From Ceratorhiza oryzae-sativae (Eukaryota; Basidiomycota; Agaricomycetes; Cantharellales; Ceratobasidiaceae), in NCBI GenBank assembly GCA_030998015.1, contig JARWMV010000237.1, forward strand, positions 868,001 through 932,000: a DNA stretch of 64,000 nt, written 5' to 3'. Below are positions 33,712-44,156 of this stretch, piece by piece. The first letter of the stretch is position 1. Every line of letters starts with the position of its first letter. A program made the translations under genes and the position numbers. A model generated the notes under the pieces. The model saw only the letters and a program-made list of their open reading frames with translations. It made no database searches and had not been told where the DNA came from.

Positions 33712-35836
33712 CTACATGACTACACACTTGCAACATCCTGAACCATGCGAGTCGTCTTTGTGTTTGCCTGACGTGGCTTGGCGTAAATCGGCCTCGGTGA
33801 TGATCATACCGTTTGGTTGTGCGGTAGGTGTAGGGGATGGTCGTGGTTCTGGCTGCTGCACCACCTGGGGTGGGGATATATGTGGGGTGTAGGCTGCAAA
33901 TGGCGGTGGGCTGGGAGCCTTCTTTCTTTCCTCTGTTTTCGCTTTGTCCTCGACCTTCCTCTTTGCCCCGTCCCACTCTCCAAACTCCTCGAGCTCCAGC
34001 CCACTGCCGCGTCGCCTGTCTCGCTCCTTGGCCCTTTCCAACTCCTCCAACCTCTCGAGGTACCCGAATGTTCCGGGTGCAGGTGGTAGCGGTTCCTCCT
34101 CTGGCTTTGGTTTTGGCTTTCCCTCCATCAACACTACATCAGGACCTTGCATTCGTCGGGCGACAGTAGGGAGCACTACATCATCCCAGTTGCCATCGTC
34201 CGGAACGGGTTGAGATGGGGGTATATGTGGTATCGCATCCGCCAGCGGATGAGGCGCACCGCTCGAGCCACTCGTGCTCAGCTTCTTTGTTCTCTTTGGT
34301 GTGGACTGCGCCCGCCCGCGTGTCGAGGACGTGACGCTCTTGACAGGTGTGCTGTTCTTGCTGCCTGGGGACGCTGCGGCCACCCGAGGTGGTTTGGGCG
34401 TGACTTGGGATGTGCCGGCCGCACGCGAAGGTGATTTCGACACTGTGCTGGCCACAGTTCCGCGTCGTGCAGGTGATTTCGAAGGGTTGCCTGCTTTGGG
34501 CGACTGGGGTTTTGACGGAGGGGGCGAGCGGGCTTTGGATGGCGTAGGTGATCGAGCGGGACGGGACACAAGGGACGATGTGGATGCGCCTGGACCAACG
34601 GTAGGAGACCTCGCGCGGGCAATGCGCGACGGCGGAGGCTGCTTAGCCGGAGTAACGGGTTCAGCAGGAGGACGATCCGGTTGGGGGTCTGGTTCTGGCT
34701 CGGGTTCAGGGTCGGCCTCGGTGGTGTGCACATAGGACTCGACGGTGAGGTGGTCCTGGGTTGGTGCGTGCGAATCGACCGAGTGGGCGTCATGGGATCT
34801 GGGCTGGTACATGCTATCCATATCAACGTCGTCAAGGTCCGTGAGTGGCGCTTCATCGAGGACGTTTTCCGTCGTTTCGCCGTACCACATAGAGCGGGTG
34901 CCAACGGTGGAGTCGTCATAGGCTTTGGTGCGCCAGCCGAGCTCGCTGGAAAAGCCGTAGGCGTGCCCATCACGGGAACCGGTGCTGTGGAACGGACCTG
35001 GGCGGTGACCAAACGAGGCGATCTCGAGCATCTCGGTGCGCGTTGCTACCCGGATCTCACCGCGCCCGCCGTTGCGCCCGCCGCCGCCACGGCCCTCGCC
35101 TCGGTACCAGTGCTCGTACTCGTCGAGTGATGTGCGGGGTGCGAGATTGCCGGTGTTCATCGGAAACGGGGCGGGCTCGTCGATGAGAATTTCGTCGTTG
35201 TCGGACGCTGGGGGCGGGACAAATGTGTCGCGTTTTCGGCGGGGGTGGTTTGGTGCCTCGGGTGTTGGAGGCGTGAGCTGTGTCAGGACCTCGGAAACAG
35301 GCCAGAGATCAGGGGAAGGTTCCGGACTCGGGGGGAATGCGGTGTCGTTGATGGTGCGGGAGCGAGAGCCCGCTCTGGGTCGAGCCATTGGTATGCGAGA
35401 CGGGCGGGGGCTGGACTGCGCGAGGGACGCCAGCGCGGGCGAGTTGGAGCGGGACTGGGCGGGCGTGGGCATGTCCCGGTCAAACGGGCGCGGGGTGGAG
35501 TGTGTGCGGGGGCGGTTGGGGCGCGCGACGCTGGTGCTGCTGCGCGGGGCGTCGCCCGCATGCGTCTGCTCCGACGACTGCAGGCTCGGGCGCGCTCGGC
35601 TGCTCGAGCGGCCGTCGGGCGTCTCGTCGCCGGCTGGAGGCGGGTGTGCGTCGTCGGGGAGCGCCGCTTGGATCGACATGCGCTTCGACAGCGCCCGCGA
35701 CTCGGTCTCCAGGCCTGAAAATCAAGTCAGCTCGCCGGCAAAAACAGGCGGAAGAGTGCGACTGACGTTTTCGGAGCGTAGGCACAATCTGGTTGTCCCA
35801 CATGGGTGGCTGCGTAGCACGTGCCGTCAGCGCCAT
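33712..35836 (-). CDS. Large disordered protein with C-terminal CaaX box
   Basis: Exon 1 is 35767-35836 and exon 2 33712-35714, joined through a 52-nt GTCAGT intron, giving about 690 residues. The first exon supplies PPMWDNQIVPTLRKR. The protein is mostly Ser/Pro/Arg-rich and disordered, with an EPEPEPDPQP run and a block of SP repeats (SPTPSKARSPPP). Ordered-looking islands are DEYEHWYRGEG, DDGNWDDVVLPTVARRM, and a Glu/Arg helix (YLERLEELERAKERDRR). The end, GCCKCVVM, fits a CaaX farnesylation box preceded by palmitoylatable cysteines, so membrane attachment is likely. No enzyme domain; family not recognised. The start may be ATG 35836 or 35803. Confidence 0.75.
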
Positions 35837-36813
35837 CGTCGGTGACACTCCGTCCGGTCTGCAGGGTGGTTCAGCTCGAGGTAGGCGGCGACTCAATCGC
35901 CGCAGAGCGCGTTCAACTCGCAATCAATTGCAACGACGCACTAACAAGAACCTCCACACGGCTATCACCGCACGTGACCGATTATGCAATCAGGACGCCA
36001 CCGGGTGGCTCGGATCGCCGGCTACGCGCCCGTGCTGCGTAGATAGCAGGTATGACAGGCCGATCCTCGAAATACTCCGCTTTTGCGGCTTACGAGTCAT
36101 GCTAGGAAGCTCCTCGAGGGCTACACGATTGCATTGTTCCTATTCAGGGATAAGTGATAGACCGGGCAAGGGCGCCTCGATGCGGTGTGGTGTCGTCGAT
36201 CCGTCTTTTCTTGTCGAAACCTCGATCAAACAGCTCAGTTCGGCATTTTTCGCTATGTTCCAGTATAGTGCAGTCATTGCCAAGCGCTCACAAGCCAATC
36301 CCACCCCTGAGCATCAACCTAGTCAGCACATGCCACTTCACTCTGTACCTTTTAATCCTTTCGGTGAATTGGAGGGTTTTGTAACCTACAAGAGCGCTTC
36401 AGTTCCTGATGAGGTGACGCCACCGACATGGGTCTCTTCACCTCTGCTACCCATGCTGTACGCACTGAGACTCCGGCCGCCCCATAAGCCAAAAAGTAAA
36501 AATCCACGAAATGTACTCGGCATTCATGGTCCCGGAAAAGGTGCAATATACTCTCCAGCCGCTCACTCAACCATAGCATAGATTTCAGCAATGTCCTTGT
36601 CGCTCGCAAACAGCGCTGCCGCATTCGCCTGGACTCTTTTCGTGTCGCAGACGTCACACCTGTTCACTGTTCTTTGAAAATACATCATGTCGTCGAGTAG
36701 ATGTACAGCAACTCAAGTACATTGCACACTCGACGTTCAGAGACTACAAAACGACTTGGGTAGACGAATCTTTCAGTCCAACAGCACACACTCCTCACTA
36801 GCCTTCTCACAAC
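35837..36813. other. Divergent intergenic region, no supported gene
   Basis: Between the CaaX-protein start (minus) and the dsRBD-like start (plus). Open frames on both strands lack domains. A CACGTGAC lies at 35971-35978. Confidence 0.5.
35971..35976. promoter_or_regulatory. CACGTG E-box upstream of CaaX-protein gene
   Basis: CACGTGAC about 135 bp before ATG 35836; a second CACGTG at 35818-35823 lies between the two possible start codons. Cbf1-type core; function inferred. Confidence 0.35.
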
Positions 36814-37189
36814 ATGTCGCACTACGAGCTTAGGCCTACCAAAGTCCCTCACAACTGGCTTGAGAAACTCAACGAGTGGAACGACAAGACTCGTGCTCTC
36901 CAATGGAAGGGCGAGAGCCGTAACACCTCCGATGGATGGAAGTGGTTCTCTACTCCTATCAGTGAGTCATAGAATGCGTGAACGTATACCATATCCGACG
37001 CTTACTTTACTTTTACTCTAGTCGACGGCGTGGAAATTATGGAATGCGTCGGGATTGCGACGTCCGAACAGGCTGCCAAGGGGCTGGCAGCAAAACTACT
37101 CAGCGAGAAGGGCAAATTAGTGAGCATCATAGAGTTGATCTACTTCTTGCATTTGGGTTGACTAGCGACTATTTTAGAGAAAGCCATGA
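36814..37189 (+). CDS. Small dsRBD-like protein (85 residues)
   Basis: Exons 36814-36961, 37022-37119 and 37178-37189; introns have GTGAGT and GTGAGC donors and TAG acceptors. The 85-residue product is essentially one domain: helix (NWLEKLNEWNDKTRAL), a three-strand pattern with tryptophans (LQWKGESR, DGWKWFSTPI, DGVEIMECVGIA) and a C-terminal helix with SEQAAKGLAAKLLSEKG. This alpha-beta-beta-beta-alpha order and the AK-AA helix match double-stranded RNA-binding domains. Retaining the second intron would add about 15 codons before a stop. The dsRBD call rests on pattern only; the usual lysine-rich KK-AK motif is weak (SEQAAK), so RNA binding is not assured. Confidence 0.55.
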
Positions 37190-37249
37190 ATACACTAGTT
37201 GCATGCCATGTGCTTTTACTATCTTTTTATGTGCTATCTTGCCTTTATT

Positions 37250-37525
37250 ATATACAGTAATTCAGCCATAATAACATCGATCTTGTTCCTATAACTGCAT
37301 TCATGGATTCAAATGCATATGTATTAACCATGGCGAGCACTTGAGTATAGTGGGCCAACGTCGAACGCTGGGCCTTTGCATAGCTTTCAGATTTTCCACC
37401 CCCACTTAGTACCAGCGAACCGCCACCAGAGCTGAATTTCCTCCACCATTGCTCCCTCAAAAGTTCAGCCTCTTCTCGGGGCAGATCCCCTTCACAATCG
37501 ATAGCTTTTTCGGTGGGCTATTCTT
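37250..37525 (-). pseudogene. Coding-like fragment, family unknown
   Basis: A minus-strand frame from about 37525 downward reads EGDLPREEAELLREQWWRKF, then GGGSLVLSGGG and AQRSTLAHYTQVLAMVN, and ends at 37250. It is preceded by a good branch site and acceptor (CTAACTCACCC, then AATAG), as for an internal exon, but no upstream exon is found and the epimerase pseudogene begins 120 bp away. Probably a leftover exon of a lost gene. Not recognised. Confidence 0.25.
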
Positions 37526-37646
37526 GGGTGAGTTAGTAGTTGTGGTATAAAAGCTTCGACTTTATTTGGACGAACTTGACTGAAGTTTAGCCTTTCCTGT
37601 ATTATCGCCACCCAACAATACCTCCCGCCTACGACTCAGTCCTACT

Positions 37647-38626
37647 ATGCGTCGAGTTCTGGTCATCGGTGTTACCGGCTACATCCACAACGCATTTGCG
37701 CTTTCGCTTCTTCGTTCCGGTGACCACACCGTTTGGGGCATCACCCGAAGCCAAAACAAGGCCAGGTCTCTTGCTGTCCAAGAAATTATCCCAGTTGTAT
37801 GCGCCGATCGTATCCACGACGGCAGTGCTTGGCACAATAACGTTCGAAAACACCACATTGGTGTCGTTGTCGACTGCTCGACTATTAGCCCTGATGTCCT
37901 TGTCTTTCTCGACGCCCTACGAAGCTCGGGCAGGAGCTCTCGATGGAGCGGCGAAGGATGGCGTGGGAGTCCAAAATATTGGTTTTGTACACGTCTGTGG
38001 GACCTGGGTACATGGGATTCGAAGAACACGGTCTCTGAAACGACGCCCGTCGGGGTCCCATCAGCACCCACGCCTCCAGTCGCCCTTTCTGCTGCGCGGC
38101 CAGCCTGGGAACAGACCGTATTAAAGGCTCAAGACGTCCTTGATGTTATCATCGTTCGCCCGGCTTTAGTATACAGTGGAACGTCTTGGGTGCTTACCTC
38201 GGCCTTGTAGCCTGTCCTTGACGCTGTGCGGTCTGGCATCTCGGTTGCTGCAGTCCCTCTCAACGAAAACGGCATCCCCAGTTTGATTCACGTTGAAGAC
38301 GTGGCCTCTGGGCTCCATGCCGCCGTCGACAAGCTACCACTGATATCCTGAACGGGGGCTTATCCCGCCTTTGAACTTGCCACAAGCCACGAACCATTCA
38401 AGTTCATCGTAGAGGGAGCCGCCAGCGCGCTTGGTTTCAAGGGGAGATCGAGTTTGCGGGTCCGCGAGACAGCGTTTTCTTTCAGGCATTTACGTGTAGT
38501 AGTAAGTGTGATTCGGCTAGGGCTAGGCAGCTACTGGGTTGGGTACCAAAGAGAATAGGCATACTACCAAGGATAGACGCGTATGCTCAGGCTTGGCTTC
38601 CAAATGTTGAAACGCGGAAGGCTTGA
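37647..38626 (+). pseudogene. NAD-dependent epimerase/dehydratase family, broken
   Basis: The start MRRVLVIGVTGYIHNAFALSLLRSG is an extended-SDR Rossmann beginning with GxTGYI. Later parts match the same family (LDVIIVRPALVYSG, GIPSLIHVEDVASGLHAAVDKL, EPFKFIVEGAASALGF, ARQLLGWVPKR). It is damaged: the frame shifts at about 37920 and returns near 38030, TAG stops it at 38208-38210, TGA at 38349-38351, and it shifts again near 38437. Stops by substitution make real decay more likely than base-calling error. The C-terminal tail runs to TGA 38624-38626. There are no introns, unlike its neighbours. Confidence 0.75.
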
Positions 38627-38815
38627 TCGAGTATATCAGGCGTGGTTCAGCTGTATGCAAGACGCTTTTGTCAGATTGCCTTGATTTTGAACTGTTTCCA
38701 CCAAATTCGCTTCGCATAGACACTCGTTTTGGACTGTGAACGTGAAAGTTCGACCCAAATGGCTCCGGAAAGCCGGCCTGCGTTGCTTAGCGCTGAACAT
38801 ATATGAGAACCAAGC

Positions 38816-38823
38816 TCACGTGA
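38816..38823. promoter_or_regulatory. TCACGTGA palindrome upstream of ALG6
   Basis: Eight-base palindrome centred 33 bp before the ALG6 start codon (38853). Cbf1-type site; function inferred. Confidence 0.45.
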
Positions 38824-38852
38824 TCATAAGCCACATCACATTCCCGTCCTCA

Positions 38853-41360
38853 ATGGATCCATGGCCGCCGAATACCGATGGGAGTACCGGCTCGCGTCGT
38901 AGGGCAGCACGACAGACCAACCGCCCCAGGCTCCAGAGTATTGGCTCTGAGAGTGGCCGTAGCGCACGAAGTCGTGCCGAGTGAGTCTCATCCTTACCCC
39001 GATGGTACAATAATTAAACCGAGCTGGCAGGTCAGAGACCGACTTGGACGAAATCCTGTCACCCCAGCCTCGTCCTCATCCCAAACTTCTCAATACTCAA
39101 CTCCTTCAGCCTCAGTCACGTCCGCTGTCGCCTCTAAATCCCAGCATACGTGGAAGAACAACGTCGTTCGCACCTACCGCTAGCACATTGCACGGTCAGC
39201 CCCACGAGAGCTTTGCGCGAAGGCTTGTGCGGTGGCTTGCGAGAAATGGCATGAGGGAATGGACTGCACCCATAATTATTGCTGGATCTATACTGGTTAA
39301 ATGTGCTGTTGGCTTGGGAGGATATTCTGGTGAGCATGGCGACTGTCCCGAGATGCCCATGCTGACGAGTTATCATATATCGCTCTTGCAGGGGAGGACA
39401 CAAAGCCCATGTATGGTGACTACGAGGCCCAGAGACACTGGATGGAAATTACGTACCACTTGCCTATTCGAAAGTGGTATAGCTATGACCTACAGTACTG
39501 GGGATTGGATTATCCGCCATTGACGGCCTATGTGAGCTGGGTATGCGGCTTTATGTGAGCGATAGCTTACCCTCTCGTTACTGGTGAAGAATGACACATT
39601 GCTAGTGCCAACAAAATAAATCCTGCGTGGGTTGCGCTTGACGCCTCACGGGGGTACGAGTCTCCCAAGAGTAAACACTTTATGAGGATGTCAGTGCTCA
39701 TACTCGAGATGTTGGTTTATATCCCGCCGTATATGTATACACACGAGTTGCACTCCCGGGCCGGTCCCGTAGAACACAAGTAAGCATGTGCTTGAACTCG
39801 AGGAGCGATTTACTTGAAGTCTTTGCAGAATATTGCATTGTTGACTGTATTACTACAGCCTGCGCTCATACTAATCGATCACGGGCATTTCCAGTACGTC
39901 TTCCAGATACACAGTCTTTTCGAGGAGAACTGAAACGCTTCTGGTAGATACAATTCTGTCATGCTTGGCCTCACGCTTTGGGCTATGAATATGTTTCATC
40001 TGGGACATGACCTTACCGGAGCAATCTCCTTCGTTGCTAGTTTATGCTTTAAGCAAATGGGACTTTACTACGCGCCGGCTGTGGGTGCCTATCTCCTAGG
40101 GAAATGCTTTTGGCTAGGAAAAGACTATGGGTATGCTTTAATATTCCGAGGTTTGACTTCCCGCTGACCATGTCACGACAAGAACGCGACACTTTGCGTA
40201 TTTGGCGATTGTAACTTCTTTGTCCTTCTTCTTGCTCTTCTTGCCTTTCATGGACGCCGCATTGCTACCTCAAGTGATTACCCGTGTTTTCCCGTTTGCC
40301 CGCGGTTTATTCGAGGACAAGGTGGCAAATTTCTGGTGCGCTTCAGACGTGCTGCTCATTAAATGGCGAAGACTTCGGTGGATCAGCGAAGCGGGTCTTC
40401 AACGGGTCGCGCTGTTTGTAACACTAATCGGCATTCTGCCAGGAGCGGGCATGGTCTTTGGCTGGGGGTTCATAGGAAGCGGAAGCAAGGATTCGCGGAA
40501 GAGTAGCACGATCCGGCATCGCCCTGGGCCAACTCTTCCACTGCTGCCGTTTGCCCTCTTCAGCTGTGCGATGAGTTTCTTTATGTTTTCAGTACAGGTA
40601 CATGAAAAGTCTATTCTCCTCCCATTGATGCCTATCACGCTGTTGCTGGCGGCACGGGAGTCAGAATCCGAGGTAGACAGTGGTAGTTCTGGCCCGGGAA
40701 TCGGACTGGGTGGTATTTGGGAATGGGGAGTCTTGGCCAATAACATTGCGGTATTTAGGTGTGTGCAGCATGATATCCTGGGTGGTAAAGCAGGCAGAGC
40801 TGATGCCGGCACTAGCATGTGGCCGTTGTTAAAGAGGGATGGTCAGGCATTAAATTACTTGATCCTGACGCTCCTCTGGAACTATGTGATCGGCTATGAC
40901 CCCACCGCACTCCCGAACTCGCTTGTTAAGCTGATTAGTCTGGTAGGAATATATCTCCGTATACGCATCGAACGGTTCTAATGGTCCTATCTAGGTTGCC
41001 TATACCACAACGGGATTAATCCATGTATTGGAGGCTACGTTCTCTCCTCCATCACGCTATCCTGACCTCTTTCCGGTTCTAAACGTCCTATTATCCGCGT
41101 CTGTATTTGGCGCAGTATGGGTTGCAGTGGGCGGAATTATGATGTTCAGGTCGGCCTGGGCAACTGGCGGGTTTGATCAGGACTCCCCCCATCCACGAGA
41201 TGGGGGGAGCCCCAAGACGTTCGAACCTGTACTCAAGACCCCTATGCTTCCTCAGTCCCCCCTATCTGAGGGATCACTCAGACGGAGAAAAGCTTCACAG
41301 GTAGATTTTGCCAGTAGAGTCCTAGGAGCAGAGAATGGGGTAGCGGCTGATGCTTCATAA
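38853..41360 (+). CDS. ALG6: Dolichyl-P-Glc:Man9GlcNAc2-PP-dolichol alpha-1,3-glucosyltransferase (Alg6)
   Basis: Adds the first glucose to the lipid-linked N-glycan precursor on the ER lumenal side. Exons: 38853-38980, 39031-39329, 39392-39554, 39606-39779, 39829-39893, 39948-40130, 40183-40942, 40995-41360; about 712 residues. Signature blocks: [82 protein letters not shown] and [12 protein letters not shown], with many hydrophobic segments. A 100-residue disordered head precedes the first membrane helix. The sum of exons is one base short: at 39779-39829 the join needs one more G (AAG then GTAAGC), so a base seems lost at the splice junction. Alg8 is a relative, but [19 protein letters not shown] fits Alg6. 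Confidence 0.93.
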
Positions 41361-42441
41361 GGAATTTGAACCTTGACTTAGAGATACAATAAATCGATTA
41401 CTTTGACACGCAAAACGCCCGCTCCGTGTGTTCAATACATTCACGTCGCTTGGAGAATTCACAGATCCTAGAGGCGAATTCCCTAGGGCAGTAATTCCGA
41501 ACAATGCTAGTTTTGTTCAGTATGATCCCAGGGTCGTTTATACAACCATATGGAAGGCGTAGGGACTGCAGACACAACGAAACATGCTCTGAGATAGCCA
41601 CGGTGAGCTATGTGCTTTTGGTCAGGTGAAACGCAGGCTGGAATCTTGCCGCTGGCTATGCATAGTACTCTCAACATTTGGCCTAGTGAACGGCTTCGAC
41701 CCCCAGTACTGAATTAACAAACCCAGCGAATGAACGCGTGATTGAGCTCCCAGGTGTATTGTGTTGGATACCAAGGTAGTTTGTTGGATCCGAAACCGTT
41801 CAACTTTCAGCGTTGTCGAGCCCGTAACTGGCCCAGTAGGCTAAATAATCCAATCCTGCAGTCCCTCGTACTGCAGAACCAAGGCAAGAGCTCGAGACTT
41901 CAAATTAGGTGTGAGCAAGCAACCGATGCTCTGGGGAGAGCGAAATTTAGTGAGGGTCAAGATGGCGATCGAGGCGGAGACGACGGCGACAGCGACAACT
42001 ATGGAGACGACTCCCCGCTTCTACATCAGTTTCATGTTACGCCCATGGGAGCCGATATATAGTGCTGCTATAAAGCGTTCATACTATGGCCGGTGCCCGT
42101 TTGAGTTGGAGCACTGGTATTATTGACGCATACATACACTTCACGGGTTGTTGGGGAGGTTTTTGACGCTTGCCAATCCATAACAACCTGGGTGACCCTG
42201 GGCCAACCAGCTGATTCGGGAAATAAGCTGATTGGGCTGTTCTAGCTGATCTATTGCTTGGTTTTCGGCTCTCGTTTTGGGTGTTTGTCTCTAACTACAG
42301 TCCTGCTCCACAATGGTATCGGCACGGAGATCCGACAACTGGGGAGCGCGCCCCATATACACTCTCGCAATTGCCACGAGTCGTGGCAGACGATGATCCA
42401 ATGCATTCGCCTATTCCTTTTTCTGGCTAGTTGCCATGAAT

Positions 42442-42447
42442 CACGTG
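42442..42447. promoter_or_regulatory. Distal CACGTG upstream of CBF1
   Basis: AATCACGTGGCAC, about 215 bp before the CBF1 start codon, matches RTCACRTG, the Cbf1 consensus half plus core. Confidence 0.45.
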
Positions 42448-42590
42448 GCACAAGCAGCGCCAGCCATGTGTCAACAAACAATCAATTTCCCAGCATTGTT
42501 CAGGGTAGGTGGGTGACATAAGCAGCTCACGGGCCACCCTCTTGAAGGAGGGAGACCTCGTGATCCGTTTTCTCTCGTGACCTCGACCAG

Positions 42591-42596
42591 CACGTG
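42591..42596. promoter_or_regulatory. Proximal CACGTG upstream of CBF1
   Basis: GCACGTGCCC, 66 bp before the CBF1 start codon. With the distal copy it suggests autoregulation (inference). Confidence 0.45.
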
Positions 42597-42661
42597 CCCC
42601 CATCTCACCCGCACCGACCAGAGGTGCATCTGGGACGCTCAAGACACCCTCAGCAGTACAC

Positions 42662-44156
42662 ATGGCGCCGACCACAACAGCCCCAGCAGCCCCGGGGACA
42701 CCGGACAAACCCTCGCGCTCCACGTCGCCCGCATCGCCCCAGTTCAAGCTTAGACCGGCTGAGTCTGGAGACGCCGAGCCTGGATCTGCCCCCGATGACC
42801 CAGCTAATAGCAGTGCACAAGGCGCTGGTGGTCAGGAAGCAGACGGCGGTGTAGACGCCCAAACCCAAGAGTCGTTGATGTATATGTTAAACGCCGTCCA
42901 ACAGGTATGGTTAAATCACGATCACCCTGGGTCCTTACCGTGCTAAGCTGCGTTGTCTCAGCTGCACCAGCAGTCTCAACAAAACCAAGCGTCAGGCGGG
43001 TTATCCCATGCCGAGTCTACTGAGTGAGTTACAATAGCGCATACATTAGAATACTCTAACGTGATGGCCATAGGGACGCAGACAACGAAACTCCAGCCCA
43101 AACGGGTGGCACCCCCCCTCCCAATGGCATGCAGGATCTACAGCTTGATCCTGCGCTCATGGGATCGAGTGCACCAGGCCAGCAGCCACACGTTCCCCCT
43201 CAGCAACAGCAGGTGCCGCCGCAACAGCTCCCTGGGCAACCTCCACATCCACATCCGATGCACCACCCTCACATGCATCCTCAGGCCGCAATGATATATC
43301 ACCACCCACCCCCGCAATACATTGCTTCGCCCTACCCTCCTCCTGCTGGTCATCCCATGCCGCCACCCCCTGAGCTTCAGCAGATCCCTCAACCGGCTGT
43401 TCGTGCGACCCGATCTGGTCGTGCCGGAACTATGCCAGCTGGGGATAGCCAGTATGAAGATGACGGGGAAGAAGGCGATCCCTCATTTGCGGACGCGAAT
43501 GGACAAGTTTCGTCAGGCCAGGCTGCTGAGGCGCCCTCTCAGAGTGCGCCTTCAGGCAACAAAAAGGGCAAATGGGCCACGTCAGATACAGTGGATTGGC
43601 AACGCAAGAGAAAAGATAATCATGTGAGTTTTTAAGTCGCCTCTATTGCCTCTATCCCATCCTCACCTACTTCGCTCTAGAAAGAAGTGGAGCGCCGAAG
43701 GCGAAGCAATATCAATGAAGGCATCAATGAGCTGGCTCGAATGGTACCAAATGTAGGCGCTGAAAAAGCAAAGGGTGCGATCTTGGCTCGCTCAGTTAGT
43801 ACTTTTCTCCATGATCGTGCCAGTTTACTTTCTGACGCGGGACGGCAGGTTCAATATATCCATGACCTAAAAGAGAACGAAGCACGAAACATTGAGAAAT
43901 GGACGTTAGAGAAATTGCTAATGGACCAAGCAATGGGTGACCTACAGGTACGTCTTTACTACGTACGCATCTCGAAACAACCTAATCTCCGTCTGTTTGG
44001 TAGGCTCAGCTTGATGAAATGCGCCAACGCCTGGATGAAGAACGCCAACGGCGTGAACAAGTCGAGGCTCAACTCGCCGAAGCCTTGCGCATCCAGCAAG
44101 AACGTGCTATCCACGAAGAGCCCGGTGCGAAGCGTCCACGGTCGAGTAGCCACTGA
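42662..44156 (+). CDS. CBF1: Cbf1-type bHLH-leucine zipper transcription factor
   Basis: Binds CACGTG; in yeasts it acts at centromere element I and at sulfur-amino-acid and respiratory genes. Exons: 42662-42904, 42962-43023, 43074-43623, 43681-43794, 43849-43947, 44004-44156; 406 residues, frame intact. An acidic, Ala/Pro-rich start is followed by a Gln/Pro/His-rich region (PPQQQQVPPQQLPGQP). The basic region spans an exon junction, WQRKRKDNH|KEVERRRRSNINEGINELA, with H-E-R contacts, then loop and helix 2 (GAEKAKGAILARSVQYIHDL) and a zipper-like coiled coil rich in Q, E and R (AQLDEMRQRLDEERQRREQV). Nuclear by function. Two CACGTG sites lie upstream of its own start. Confidence 0.9.

Larger units (their letters stand above)
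41361..42661. other. Intergenic; promoter region of CBF1
   Basis: No gene supported. The last 220 bp before 42662 carry two CACGTG sites (42442-42447 and 42591-42596). Confidence 0.5.

Noticed and set aside
33335..33976. 5' extension of MRPL7 by 214 codons
   Set aside because: The extension is hydrophobic low-complexity sequence overlapping the neighbour's 3' region, whereas Met 33334 gives a mitochondrial presequence.
33712..35845. Several long plus-strand and minus-strand frames across the CaaX gene
   Set aside because: Low-complexity GC-rich sequence keeps all frames open; only the minus frame has a plausible start, intron and CaaX end.
42251..42747. Minus-strand ORFs over the CBF1 promoter and first exon
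   Set aside because: No domain and they overlap a well-supported coding exon.
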